Origin: Uranotaenia lowii
Taxonomy: Eukaryota; Arthropoda; Insecta; Diptera; Culicidae
Length of the DNA stretch: 64,000 bases
NCBI RefSeq assembly: GCF_029784155.1
Contig: NC_073693.1
Location: 182,053,802 to 182,117,801, forward strand
Reading direction: 5' to 3'
Numbering within the stretch: position 1 is the stretch's first letter; every line of letters starts with the position of its first letter. Under the pieces are notes generated by a model. That model had not been told where the DNA came from. It made no database searches and saw only the letters and a list, made by a program, of their open reading frames with translations. The translations under genes were made by a program, and so were the position numbers. Positions 25,170-38,700 of this stretch are shown piece by piece.

Positions 25170-28100
25170 TTGATTTTCAATCAGCCATTTTACTTCAATT
25201 ATTATCCCATACCAGGTTTTTTGCTCATTTTACGTCATCCGGCATAAACTTTTGAGACGGAGATTTTTCCTACTTTGAATTTTGAAAGGGAGAGAGACAG
25301 AATCAAATTTGTCATTTTCCCATTACTTGGTCAAATGTTGTCCGATCATTTTTTTTTCAACGCTAAGCAGCCATTAGTAAGCATTTTGAACGCATCCCGC
25401 TTGGTCTAGCGAACCTGCAATTATTTTGCATGGCCACCGGCCAAAATGATTTTTTTACCTACGCAGCATTCATGAGATCCTAGTATAATATAACTACCAA
25501 GTTGATTTTCAATCAGCCATTAAACTTCAATTAGTATCCCATACCAGGTTTTCTGCGCATTTTACGTCATCCGGCATAAACTTTTGAGACGGCGATTTTT
25601 CCTACTTTGAATTTTGAAAGGGAGAGAGACAGAATCAAATTTTCATTTTCCCATAACTTGGTCAAATGTTGTCCGATCATTTTTTTTCAAAGCTAGGCAG
25701 CCATCAGTAAGCATTTTGAACGCATCCCGTTTGGTCTGGCACACCTGCAAATATTCTGCACGGCTACCGACCAAAATGATTTTTTTTACCTACGCAACAT
25801 TCATGAGATCCTAGTATAATAACAAGCGAGTTGATTTTCAATCAGATATTTTACTTCAATTATTATCCCATACCAGGTTTTTTGCTCATTTTACGTCATC
25901 CGGCATAAACTTTTGAGACGGAGATTTTTCCTACTTTGAATTTTGAAAGGGAGAGAGACAGAATCAAATTTGTCATTTTCCCATAACTTGGTCAAATGTT
26001 GTCCGATCATTTTTTTTCAACGCTAAGCAGCCATCAGTAAGCATTTTGAACGCATCCCGCTTGGTCTAGCGAACCTGCAATTATTTTGCATGGCCACCGG
26101 CCAAAATGATTTTTTTACCTACGCAGCATTCATGAGATCCTAGTATAATATAACTACCAAGTTGATTTTCAATCAGCCATTTAACTTACCAGGTTTTCTG
26201 CGTCATCCGGCATAAACTTTTGAGACGGCGATTTTTCCTGCTTTGAATTTTGAAAGGGAGAGAGACAGAATCAAATTTTCATTTTCCCATAACTTGGTCA
26301 AAAGTTGTCCGATCATTTTTTTTCAAAGCTAGGCAGTCATCAGTAAGCATTTTGAACGCATCCCGTATGGTCTGGCAAACCTGCAAATATTCTGCACGGC
26401 TACCGGCCAAAATGATTTTTTTTACCTACGCAACATTCATGAGATCCTAGTATAATAACAACCGAGTTTATTTTCAATCAGCCATTTTACTTCAATTATT
26501 ATCCCATACCAGGTTTTTTGCTCATTTTACGTCATCCGGCATAAACTTTTGAGACGGAGATTTTTCCTACTTTGAATTTTGAAAGGGAGAGAGACAGAAT
26601 CAAATTTTCATTTTCCCATAACTTGGTCAAATGTTGTCCGATCATTTTTTTTCAAAGCAAGGCAGCCATCAGTAAGCATTTTGAACGCATCCCGTTTGGT
26701 CTGGCACACCTGCAAATATTCTGCACGGCTACCGGCCAAAATGATTTTTTTTACCTACGCAACATTCATGAGATCCTAGTATAATATAACAACCGAGTTG
26801 ATTTTCAATCAGCCATTTTACTTCAGTTATTATCCCATACCATGTTTTTTGCGCATTATACGTCATTTGGCATCATCTTTTGAGTCGCAGATTTTTCCTA
26901 CTTTGATTTTTGAAAGGGAGAGAGACAGAATAAAATTTGTCATTTTCCCATAACTTGCTCAAATGTTGTCCGATCATTTTTGTTCAAAGCTAGGAAGCCA
27001 TCAATAAGCATTTTGAACGCATCCCTTTTGGTCTGGCACACCTGCAAATATTCTGCACGGCTACCGGCCAAAATGATTTTTTTTTACCTACGCAACATTC
27101 ATGAGATCCTAGTATAATAACAACCGAGTCGATTTTCAATCAGCCATTTTACTTCAATTATTATCCCATACCAGGTTTTTTGCTCATTTTACGTCATCCG
27201 GCATAAACTTTTGAGACGGAGATTTTTCCTACTTTGAATTTTGAAAGGGAGAGAGACAGAATCAAATTTGTCATTTTCCCATAACATGGTCAAATGATGT
27301 CCGGTCATTTTTTTTCAACGCTAAGCAGCCATCAGTAAGCATTTTGAACGCATCCCGCTTGGTCTAGCGAACCTGCAATTATTTTGCATGGCCACCGGCC
27401 AAAATGATTTTTTTACCTACGGAGCATTCATGAGATCCTAGTATAATATAACTACCAAGTTGATTTTCAATCATCCATTTAACTTCAACTATTATCCCAT
27501 ACCAGGTTTTCTGCGCATTTTACGTCATCCGGCATAAACTTTTGAGACGGCGATTTTTCCTACTTTGAATTTTGAAAGGGAGAGAGACAGAATCAAATTT
27601 TCATTTTCCCATAACTTGGTCAAATGTTGTCCGATCATTTTTTTTTCAAAGCAAGGCAGCCATCAGTAAGCATTTTGAACGCATCCCGTTTGGTCTGGCA
27701 AACCTGCAAATATTCTGCACGGCTACCGGCCAAAATGATTTTTTTTACCTACGCAACATTCATGAGATCCTAGTATAATATAACAACCGAGTTGATTTTC
27801 AATCAGCCATTTTACTTCAGTTATTATTTCATACCATGTTTTTTGCGCATTATACGTCATTTGGCATCATCTTTTGAGACGCAGATTTTTCCTACTTTGT
27901 TTTTTGAAAGGGAGAGAGACAGAATAAAATTTGTCATTTTCCCATAACTTGGTCAAATGTTGTCCGATCATTTTTGTTCAAAGCTAGGAAGCCATCAGTA
28001 AGCATTTTAAACGCATCTAGTTTGGTCTGGCACACCTGCAAATATTCCGCACGGCTACCGGCCAAAATGATTTTTTTTACCTACGCAACATTCATGAGAT

Positions 28101-28450
28101 CCTAGTATAATAACAACCGAGTTGATTTTCAATCAGCCATTTTACTTCAATTATTATCCCATACCAGGTTTTTTGCTCATTTTACGTCATCCGGCATAAA
28201 CTTTTGAGACGGAGATTTTTCCTACTTTGAATTTTGAAAGGGAGAGAGACAGAATCAAATTTGTCATTTTCCCATAACTTGGTCAAATGTTGTCCGATCA
28301 TTTTTTTTCAACGCTAAGCAGCCATCAGAAAGCATTTTGAACGCATCCCGCTTGGTCTAGCGAACCTGCAATTATTTTGCATGGCCACCGGCCAAAATGA
28401 TTTTTTTACCTACGCAACATTCATGAGATCCTAGTATAATAACAACCGAG
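25170..28450 (+). repeat. Second copy of the 17.3-20.6 kb block (24-unit offset)
   Basis: Units start at 25170 B, 25502 A (taccgacc), 25831 B', 26162 A (double deletion), 26467 B head with A tail (first bases ttattttc), 26798 C (gagtcgcag, ttgctcaaatg), 27129 B (first bases tcgatttt), 27460 A (tcatccatttaac), 27792 C (ctttgttttttg, gcatctag, attccgc) and 28122 B. They pair with 17287-20570 at an offset of 7882-7883. 28122 is B throughout whereas 20240 has a C tail, so the C tail at 20240 (shared with 23202) is a conversion patch. Confidence 0.88.
26184..26212 (+). repeat. Paired 15-bp and 9-bp deletion marker (copy 2 of 2)
   Basis: Same double deletion as at 18301: aacttaccagg and ctgcgtcatccgg. 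Confidence 0.9.
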
Positions 28451-29774
28451 TTGATTTTCAATCAGCCATTTTACTTCAATTATTATCCCACACCAGGTTT
28501 TTTGCTCATTTTACGTCATCCGGCATAAACTTTTGAGACGGAGATTTTTCCTACTTTGAATTTTGAAAGGGAGAGAGACAGAATCAAATTTGTCATTTTC
28601 CCATTACTTGGTCAAATGTTGTCCGATCATTTTTTTTTCAACGCTAAGCAGCCATCAGTAAGCATTTTGAACGCATCCCGCTTGGTCTAGCGAACCTGCA
28701 ATTATTTTGCATGGCCACCGGCCAAAATGATTTTTTTACCTACGCAGCATTCATGAGATCCTAGTATAATATAACTACCAAGTTGATTTTCAATCAGCCA
28801 TTTAACTTCAATTATTATCCCATACCAGGTTTTCTGCGCATTTTACGTCATCCGGCATAAACTTTTGAGACGGCGATTTTTCCCACTTTGAATTTTGAAA
28901 GGGAGAGAGACAGAATCAAATTTTCATTTTCCCATAACTTGGTCAAATGTTGTCCGATCATTTTTTTTCAAAGCAAGGCAGCCATCAGTAAGCATTTTGA
29001 ACGCATCCCGTTTGGTCTGGCACACCTGCAAATATTCTGCACGGCTACCGGCCAAAATGATTTTTTTTACCTACGCAACATTCATGAGATCCTAGTATAA
29101 TATAATAACCGAGTTGATTTTCAATCAGCCATTTTACTTCAGTTATTATCCCATACCAGGTTTTTTGCTCATTTTACGTCATCCGGCATAAACTTTTGAG
29201 ACGGAGATTTTTCCTACTTTGAATTTTGAAAGGGAGAGAGACAGAATCAAATTTGTCATTTTCCCATAACTTGGTCAAATGATGTCCGGTCATTTTTTTT
29301 AACGCTAAGCAGCCATCAGTAAGCATTTTGAACGCATCCCGCTTGGTCTAGCGAACCTGCAATTATTTTGCATGGCCACCGGCCAAAATGATTTTTTTAC
29401 CTACGCAGCATTCATGAGATCCTAGTATAATATAACTACCAAGTTGATTTTCAATCAGCCATTTAACTTCAATTATTATCCCATACCAGGTTTTCTGCGC
29501 ATTTTACGTCATCCGGCATAAACTTTTGAGACGGCGATTTTTCCCACTTTGATTTTTGAAAGGGAGAGAGACAGAATCAAATTTTCATTTTCCCATAACT
29601 TGGTCAAATGTTGTCCGATCATTTTTTTTCAAAGCAAGGCAGCCATCAGTAAGCATTTTGAACGCATCCCCTTTGGTCTGGCACACCTGCAAATATTCTG
29701 CACGGCTACCGGCCAAAATGATTTTTTTTACCTACGCAACATTCATGAGATCCTAGTATAATATAATAACCGAG

Positions 29775-29910
29775 TTGATTTTCAATCAGCCATTTTACTT
29801 CAGTTATTACCCCATACCATGTTTTTTGCGCATTATACGTCATTTGGCATCATCTTTTGAGACGCAGATTTTTCCTACTTTGAATTTTGAAAGGGAGAGA
29901 GACAGAATAA
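29775..29910 (+). repeat. Truncated C monomer
   Basis: This C unit (ttattaccccataccatg, attatacg, tttggcatc, gacgcagat) runs only to agagacagaata. It then joins attttcaatcagcc, the start of another unit. About 200 bp are lost. The junction lies within 29906-29911. Confidence 0.85.
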
Positions 29911-32900
29911 TTTTCAATCAGCCATTTTACTTCAATTATTATCCCATACCAGGTTTTCTGCGCATTTTACGTCATCCGGCATAAACTTTTGAGACGGCGA
30001 TTTTTCCCACTTTGAATTTTGAAAGGGAGAGAGACAGAATCAAATTTTCATTTTCCCATAACTTGGTCAAATGTTGTCCGATCATTTTTGTTCAAAGCTA
30101 GGAAGCCATCAGTAAGCATTTTGAACGCATCCCGTTTGGTCTGGCACACCTGCAAATATTCTGCACGGCTACCGGCCAAAATGATTTTTTTTACCTACGC
30201 AACATTCATGAGATCCTAGTATAATAACAACCGAGTTGATTTTCAATCAGCCATTTTACTTCAATTATTATCCCATACCACGTTTTTTGCTCATTTTACG
30301 TCATCCGGCATTTACTTTTGAGACGGAGATTTTTCCTACTTTGAATTTTGAAAGGGAGAGAGACAGAATCAAATTTGTCATTTTCCCATAACTTGGTCAA
30401 ATGTTGTCCGATCATTTTTTTCAACGCTAAGCAGCCATCAGTAAGCATTTTGAACGCATCCCGCTTGGTCTAGCGAACCTGCAATTATTTTGCATGGCCA
30501 CCGGCCAAAATGATTTTTTTACCTACGCAACATTCATGAGATCCTAGTATAATAACAACCGAGTTGATTTTCAATCAGCCATTTTACTTCAATTATTATC
30601 CCATACCAGGTTTTTTGCTCATTTTACGTCATCCGGCATAAACTGTTGAGACGGAGATTTTTCCTACTTTGAATTTTGAAAGGGAGAGAGACAGAATCAA
30701 ATTTGTCATTTTCCCATTACTTGGTCAAATGTTGTCCGATCATTTTTTTTCAACGCTAAGCAGCCATCAGTAAGCATTTTGAACGCATCCCGCATGGTCT
30801 AGCGAACCTGCAATTATTTTGCATGGCCACCGGCCAAAATGATTTTTTTACCTACGCAGCATTCATGAGATCCTAGTATAATATAACTACCAAGTTGATT
30901 TTCAATCAGCCATTTAACTTCAATTAGTATCCCATACCAGGTTTTCTGAGCATTTTACGTCATCCGGCATAAACTTTTGAGACGGCGATTTTTCCTACTT
31001 TGAATTTTGAAAGGGAGAGAGACAGAATCAAATTTTCATTTTCCCATAACTTGGTCAAATGTTGTCCGATCATTTTTTTTCAAAGCTAGGCAGCCATCAG
31101 TAAGCATTTTGAACGCATCCCGTTTGGTCTGGCACACCTGCAAATATTCTGCACGGCTACCGGCCAAAATGATTTTTTTTACCTACGCAACATTCATGAG
31201 ATCCTAGTATAATAACAAGCGAGTTGATTTTCAATCAGTTATTTTACTTCAATTATTATCCCATACCAGGTTTTTTGCTCATTTTACGTCATCCGGCATA
31301 AACTTTTGAGACGGAGATTTTTCCTACTTTGAATTTTGAAAGGGAGAGAGACAGAATCAAATTTGTCATTTTCCATAACTTGGTCAAATGTTGTCCGATC
31401 ATTTTTTTTCAACGCTAAGCAGCCATCAGTAAGCATTTTGAACGCATCCCGCTTGGTCTAGCGAACCTGCAATTATTTTGCATGGCCACCGGCCAAAATG
31501 ATTTTTTTACCTACGCAGCATTCATGAGATCCTAGTATAATATAACTACCAAGTTGATTTTCAATGAGCCATTTAACTTCAATTAGTATCCCATACCAGG
31601 TTTTCTGCGCATTTTACGTCATCCGGCATAAACTTTTGAGACGGCGATTTTTCCTGCTTTGAATTTTGAAAGGGAGAGAGACAGAATCAAATTTTCATTT
31701 TCCCATAACTTGGTCAAAAGTTGTCCGATCATTTTTTTTCAAAGCTAAGCAGCCATCAGTAAGCATTTTGAACGCATCCCGTTTGGTCTGGCACACCTGC
31801 AAATATTCTGCACGGCTACCGGCCAAAATGATTTTTTTACCTACGCAACATTCAAGAGATCCTAGTATAATAACAACCGAGTTGATTTTCAATCAGCCAT
31901 TTTACTTCAATTATTATCCCATACCAGGTTTTTTGCTCATTTTACGTCATCCGGCATAAACTTTTGAGACGGAGATTTTTCCTACTTTGAATTTTGAAAG
32001 GGAGAGAGACAGAATCAAATTTGTCATTTTCCCATAACTTGGTCAAATGTTGTCCGATCATTTTTTTTCAACGCTAAGCAGCCATCAGTAAGCATTTTGA
32101 ACGCATCCCGCTTGGTCTAGCGAACCTGCAATTATTTTGCATGGCCACCGGCCAAAATGATTTTTTTACCTACGCAGCATTCATGAGATCCTAGTATAAT
32201 ATAACTACCAAGTTGATTTTCAATCAGCCATTTAACTTCAATTATTATCCCATACCAGGTTTCCTGCGCATTTTACGTCATCCGGCATAAACTTTTGAGA
32301 CGGCGATTTTTCCTACTTTGAACTTTGAAAGGGAGAGAGACAGAATCAAATTTTCATTTTCCCATAACTTGGTCAAATGTTGTCCGATCAATTTTTTTCA
32401 AAGTTAGGCAGCCATCAGTAAGCATTTTGAATGCATCCCGTTTGGTCTGGCACAACTGCAAATATTCTGCACGGCTACCGGCCAAAATGATTTTTTTACC
32501 TACGCAACATTCATGAGATCCTAGTATAATAACAAGCGAGTTGATTTTCAATCAGATATTTTACTTCAATTATTATCCCATACCAGGTTTTTTGCTCATT
32601 TTACGTCATCCGGCATAAACTTTTGAGACGGAGATTTTTCCTACTTTGAATTTTGAAAGGGGGAGAGACAGAATCAAATTTGTCATTTTCCCATAACTTG
32701 GTCAAATGTTGTCCGATCATTTTTTTTTTCAACGCTAAGCAGCCATCAGTAAGCATTTTGAACGCATCCCGCTTGGTCTAGCGAACCTGCAATTATTTTG
32801 CTTGGCCACCGGCCAAAATGATTTTTTTACCTACGCAGCATTCATGAGATCCTAGTATAATATAACTACCAAGTTGATTTTCAATCAGCCATTTAACTTC

Positions 32901-33051
32901 AATATGTATCCCATACCAGGTTTTCTGCGCATTTTACGTCATCCGGCATAAACTTTTGAGACGGCGATTTTTCCTGCTTTAAATTTTGAAAGGGAGAGAG
33001 ACAGAATCAAATTTTCATTTTCCCATAACTTGGTCAAAAGTTGTCCGATCA

Positions 33052-33064
33052 TTTTTTTTTTTTT
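33052..33064 (+). repeat. Expanded T run (13 T)
   Basis: The usual 7-9 T run after ccgatca is 13 T here, the longest homopolymer I saw. It is either a real slippage variant or a consensus-calling error. Confidence 0.7.
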
Positions 33065-34490
33065 CAAAGCTAGGCAGCCATCAGTAAGCATTTTGAACGC
33101 ATCCCGTTTGGTCTGGCACACCTGCAAATATTCTGCACGGCTACCGGCCAAAATGATTTTTTTTACCTACGCAACATTCATGAGATCCTAGTATAATATA
33201 ACAACCGAGTTGATTTTCAATCAGCCATTTTACTTCAGTTATTACACCATAACATGTTTTTTGCGCATTTTTACGTCATTTGGCATCGTCTTTTGAGACG
33301 CAGATTTTTCCTACTTTGATTTTTGAAAGGGAGAGAGACAGAATAAAATTTGTCATTTTCCCATAACTTGGTCAAATGTTGTCCGATCATTTTTGTTCAA
33401 AGCTAGGAAGCCATCAGTAAGCATTTTGAACGCATCCCGTTTGGTCTGGCACACCTGCAAATATTCTGCATGGCTACCGGCCAAAATGATTTTTTTTACC
33501 TACGCAACATTCATGAGATCCTAGTATAATAACAAGCGAGTTGGTTTTCAATCAGATATTTTACTTCAATTATTATCCCATACCAGGTTTTTTGCTCTTT
33601 TTACGTCATCCGGCATAAACTTTTGAGACGGAGATTTTTCCTACTTTGAATTTTGAAAGGGAGAGAGACAGAATCAAATTTGTCATTTTCCCATAACTTG
33701 GTCAAATGTTGTCCGATCATTTTTTTTTCAACGGTAAGCAGCCATCAGTAAGCATTTTGAACGCATCCCGCTTGGTCTAGCGAACCTGCAATTATTTTGC
33801 ATGGCCACTGGCCAAAATGATTATTTTACCTACGCAGCATTCATGAGATCCTAGTATAATATTACTACCAAGTTGATTTTCAATCAGCCAATTAACTTCA
33901 ATTATTTTCCCATACCAGGTTTTCTGCGCATTTTACGTCATCCGGCATAAACTTTTGAGACGGCGATACTTCCTACTTTGAATTTTGAAAGGGAGAGAGA
34001 CAGAATCAAATTTGTCATTTTCCCATAACTTGGTCAAATGTTGTCCGACCATTTTTTTTCAAAGCTAGGCTGCCATCAGTAAGCATTTTGAACGCATCCC
34101 GTTTAGTCTGGCACACCTGCAAATATTCTGCACGGCTACCGGCCAAAATGATTTTTTTTACCTACGCAACATTCATGAGATCCTAGTATAATATAACAAC
34201 CGAGTTGATTTTCAATCAGCCATTTTACTTCAGTTATTATCCCATACCATGTTTTTTGCGCATTTTTACGTCATTTGGCATCATCTTTTGAGACGCAGAT
34301 TTTTCCTACTTTGATTTTTGAAAGGGAAAGAGACAGAATAAAATTTGTCATTTTCCCATAACTTGGTCAAATGTTGTCCGATCATTTTTTTTCAACGCTA
34401 AGCAGCCATCAGTAAGCATTTTGAACGCATCCCGCTTGGTCTAGCAAACCTGCAATTATTTTGCATGGCCACCGGCCAAAATGATTATTT

Positions 34491-34515
34491 TACCAATTCA
34501 TGAGATTCGATCATT
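34491..34515 (+). repeat. Deletion junction (copy 2 of a shared breakpoint)
   Basis: The sequence ttaccaattcatgagattcg followed by atcattttttttcaaag repeats the join seen at 6250-6280. The left flank differs: here acc is followed by aattcatgag, there by tattcatgag. The units before it (33541 B' with gctctttttacg, 33873 A) also resemble those before the first copy (4972 B', 5302 A). Confidence 0.82.
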
Positions 34516-35330
34516 TTTTTTCAAAGCTAGGCAGCCATCAGTAAGCATTTTGAACGCATCCCGTTTGGTCTGGCACACCTGCAAATATTCTGCACGGCTA
34601 CCGGCCAAAATGATTTTTTTACCTACGCAACATTCATGAGATCCTAGTATAATATAACAACCGAGTTGATTTTCAATCAGCCATTTTACTTCATTTTTGA
34701 CAGGGAGAGAGACAGAATAAAATTTGTCATTTTCCCATAACTTGGTCAAATGTTGTCCGATCATTTTTGTTCAAAGCTAGGAAGCCATCAGTAAGCATTT
34801 TGAACGCATCCCGTTTGGTCTGGAACACCTGCAAATATTCTGCACGGCTACCGGCCAAAATGATTTTTTTTACCTACGCAACATTCATGAAATCCTAGTA
34901 TAATAACAACCGAGTTGATTTTCAATCAGCCATTTTACTTCAATTATTATCCCATACCAGGTTTTTTGCTCATTTTACGTCATCCGGTATAAACTTTTGA
35001 GACGGAGATTTTTCCTACTTTGAATTTTGAAAGGGAGAGAGGCAGAATCAAATTTGTCATTTTCCCATAACTTGGTCAAATGTTGTCCGATCATTTTTTT
35101 TACCTACGCAACATTCATGAGATCCTAGTATAATAACAACCGAGTTGATTTTCAATCAGCAATTTTACTTCAATTATTATCCCATACTAGGTTTTTTGCT
35201 CATTTTACGTCATCCGGCATAAACTTTTGAGACGGAGATTTTTCCTACTTTGAATTTTGAAAGAGAGAGAGACAGAATCAAATTTGTCATTTTCCCATAA
35301 CTTGGTCAAATGTTGTCCGATCATTTTTTT

Positions 35331-35350
35331 TTCCTACTTTTTCCTACTTT
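35331..35350 (+). repeat. 10-bp direct repeat at a deletion join
   Basis: The sequence ttcctacttt occurs twice in a row, where a B unit truncated in its T run joins the middle of an A unit. The shared T run and ttcctac could have served as microhomology. Confidence 0.8.
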
Positions 35351-35729
35351 GAATTTTGAAAGGGAGAGAGACAGAATCAAATTTTCATTTTCCCATAACT
35401 TGGTCAAATGTTGTCCGATCATTTTTCTTCAAAGCTAGGCACATTTTTTTTACCTACGCAACATTCATGAGATCCTAGTATAATATAACAACCGAGTTGA
35501 TTTTCAATCAGCCATTTTACTTCAGTTATTATCCCATACCATGTTTTTTGCGCAATTTTACGTCATTTGGCATCATCTTTTGAGACGCAGGTTTTTCCTA
35601 CTTTGATTTTTGAAAGGGAGAGAGACAGAATAAAATTTGTCATTTTCCCATAACTTGCACGGCTACCGGCCAAAATGATTTTTTTTACCTACGCAACATT
35701 CATGATATCCTAGTATAATAACAACCGAG

Positions 35730-38700
35730 TTGATTTTCAATCAGCCATTTTACTTCAATTATAATTTCATACCAGGTTTTTTGCTCATTTTACGTCATCC
35801 GGCATAAACTTTTGAGACGGAGATTTTTCCTACTTTGAATTTTGAAAGGGAGAGAGACAGAATCAAATTTGTCATTTTCCCATAACTTGGTCAAATGATG
35901 TCCGATCATTTTTTTTCAACGCTAAGCAGCCATCAGTAAGCATTTTGAACGCATCCCGCTTGGTCTAGCGAACCTTCAATTATTTTGCATGGCCACCGGC
36001 CAAAATGATTTTTTTACCTACGCAGCATTCATGAGATATAATATAACTACCAAGTTGATTTTCAATCAGCCATTTAACTTCAATTATTATCCCATACTAG
36101 GTTTCCTGCGCATTTTACGTCATCTGGCATAAACTTTTGAGACGGCGATTTTTCCTACTTTGGATTTTGAAAGGGAGAGAGACAGAATCAAATTTTCATT
36201 TTCCCATAACTTGGTCAAATGTTGTCCGATCATTTTTTTTCAAAGCAAGGCAGCCATCAGTAAGCATTTTGAACGCATCCCGTTTGGTCTGGCAGACCTG
36301 CAAATATTCTGCACGGCTACCGGCCAAAATGATTTTTTTTACCTACGCAACATTCATGAGATCCTAGTATAATATAACAACCGAGTTGATTTTCAATCAG
36401 CCATTTTACTTCAGTTATTATCCCATACCATGGTTTTTGCGCATTTTACGTCATTTGGCATCATCTTTTGAGACGCAGATTTTTCCTACTTTGATTTTTG
36501 AAAGGGAGAGAGACAGAATAAATTTTGTCATTTTCCCATAACTTGGTCAAATGTTGTCCGATCATTTTTGTTCAAAGCTAGGAAGCCATCAGTAAGCATT
36601 TTGAACGCATCCCGTTTGGTCTGGCACGCCTGCAAATATTCTGCACGGCTACCGGCCAAAATGATTTTTTTTACCTACGCAACATTTATGAGATCCTAGT
36701 ATAATAACAACCGAGTTGATTTTCAATCAGCCATTTTACTTCAATTATTATCCCATACTAGGTTTTTTGCTCATTTTACGTCATCCGGCATAAACTTTTG
36801 AGACGGAGATTTTTCCTACTTTGAATTTTGAAAGGGAGAGAGACAGAATCAAATTTGTCATTTTCCCATAACTTGGTCAAATGTTGTCCGATCATTTTTT
36901 TTCAACGCTAAGCAGCCATCAGTAAGCATTTTGAACGCATCCCGCTTGGTCTAGCGAACCTGCAATTATTTTGCATGGCCACCGGCCAAAATGATTTTTT
37001 TACCTACGCAACATTCATGAGATACTAGTATAATAACAACCGAGTTGATTTTCACTCAGCCATTTTACTTCAATTATTATCCCATACCAGGTTTTTTGCT
37101 CATTTTACGTCATCCGGCATAAACTTTTGAGACGGAGATTTTTCCTACTTTGAATTTTGAAAGGGAGAGAGACAGAATCAAATTTGTCATTTTCCCATAA
37201 CTTGGTCAAATGTTGTCCGATCGTTCTTTTTTTCAACGCTAAGCAGCCATCAGTAAGCATTTTGAACGCATCCCGCTTGGTCTAGCGAACCTGCAATTAT
37301 TTTGCATGGCCACCGGCCAAAATGATTTTTTTAACTACGCAGCATTCATGAGATCCTAGTATAATATAACTACCAAGTTGATTTTCAATCAGCCATTTAA
37401 CTTCAATTAGTATCCCATACCAGGTTTTCTGCGCATTTTACGTCATCCGGCATAAACTTTTGAGACGGCGATTTTTCCTACTTTGAATTTTGAAAGGGAG
37501 AGAGACAGAATCAAATTTTCATTTTCCCATAACTTGGTCAAATGTTGTCCGATCATTTTTTTTCAAAGCTAGGCAGCCATCAGTAAGCATTTTAAACGCA
37601 TCCCGTTTGGTCTGGCACACCTGCAAATATTCTGCACGGCTACCGACCAAAATGATTTTTTTTACCTACGCAACATTCATGAGATCCTAGTATAATATAA
37701 CAACCGAGTTGATTTTCAATCAGCCATTTTACTTCAGTTATTATCCCATACCATGTTTTTTGCTCATTTTACGTCATCCGGCATAAACTTTTGAGACGGA
37801 GATTTTTCCTACTTTGAATTTTGAAAGGGAGAGAGACAGAATCAAATTTGTCATTTTCCCATAACTTGGTCAAATGTTGTCCGATCATATTTTTTCAAAG
37901 CTAAGTAGCCATCAGTAAGCATTTTGAACGCATCCCGCTTGGTCTAGCGAACCTGCAATTATTTTGCATGGCCACCGGCCAAAATGATTTTTTTACCTAC
38001 GCAACATTCATGAGATCCTAGTATAATAACAACCGAGTTGATTTTCAATCAGCCATTTTACTTCAATTATTATCCCGTACCAGGTTTTTTGCTCATTTTA
38101 CGTCATCCGGCATAAACTTTTGAGGCGGAGATTTTTCCTACTTTGAATTTTGAAAGGGAGAGAGACAGAATAAAATTTGTCATTTTCCCATAACTTGGTC
38201 AAATGTTGTCCGATCATTTTTGTTCAAAGCTAGGCAGCCATCAGTAAGCATTTTAAACGCATCCCGTTTGGTCTGGCACACCTGCAAATATTCTGCACGG
38301 CTACCGACCAAAATGATTTTTTTTACCTACGCAACATTCATGAGATCCTAGTATAATATAATAACCGAGTTGATTTTCAATCAGCCATTTTACTTCAGTT
38401 ATTATCCCATACCATGTTTTTTGCGCATTTTTACGTCATTTGGCATCATCTTTTGAGACGCAGATTTTTCCTACTTTGATTTTTGAAAGGGAGAGAGACA
38501 GAATAAAATTTGTCATTTTCCCATAACTTGGTCAAATGTTGTCCGATCATTTTTGTTCAAAGCTAGGAAGCCATCAGTAAGCATTTTGAACGCATCCCGC
38601 TTGGTCTAGCGAACCTGCAATTATTTTGCATGGCCACCGGCCAAAATGATTTTTTTACCTACGCAACATTCATGAGATCCTAGTATAATAACAACCGAGT

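Larger units (their letters stand above)
28451..33872 (+). repeat. A/B'-rich stretch, 28.5-33.9 kb
   Basis: Units start at 28451 B, 28783 A (tttttcccactttg), 29114 C head with B body, 29444 A, 29775 truncated C, about 29908 A head with C-like tail, 30236 B (ggcatttactttt), 30564 B, 30895 A, 31224 B', 31554 A, 31882 B, 32213 A, 32541 B', 32874 A, 33210 C and 33541 B'. The pair 28783/29114 and the pair 29444/29775 share the rare cccactttg change and the spacer ataataaccgag, which suggests a local two-unit duplication (offset 661). From 30.9 to 33.2 kb A and B-type units simply alternate. Confidence 0.85.
33873..35729 (+). repeat. Rearranged zone with clustered internal deletions
   Basis: Two near-normal units (33873 A with cgatacttcc; 34205 C head with B tail) are followed by six damaged ones. 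These are an A remnant from about 34501, a C with an ~82-bp loss at 34666, a B cut in its T run at 34915 (joined to acctacgcaac near 35100), a B cut in its T run at 35145 (joined to ttcctac near 35330), an A remnant 35331-35496 that is itself cut at gctaggcacattttt (35440), and a C at 35497 cut at taacttgcacgg (35657). No foreign sequence is present: every segment is recognisable satellite. This is the only place in the window where several consecutive units are broken. Confidence 0.9.

Noticed and set aside
34498..34764. 88-codon reverse-strand open frame in the rearranged zone
   Set aside because: It arises because two deletions fuse frames of satellite units; it is not a gene.
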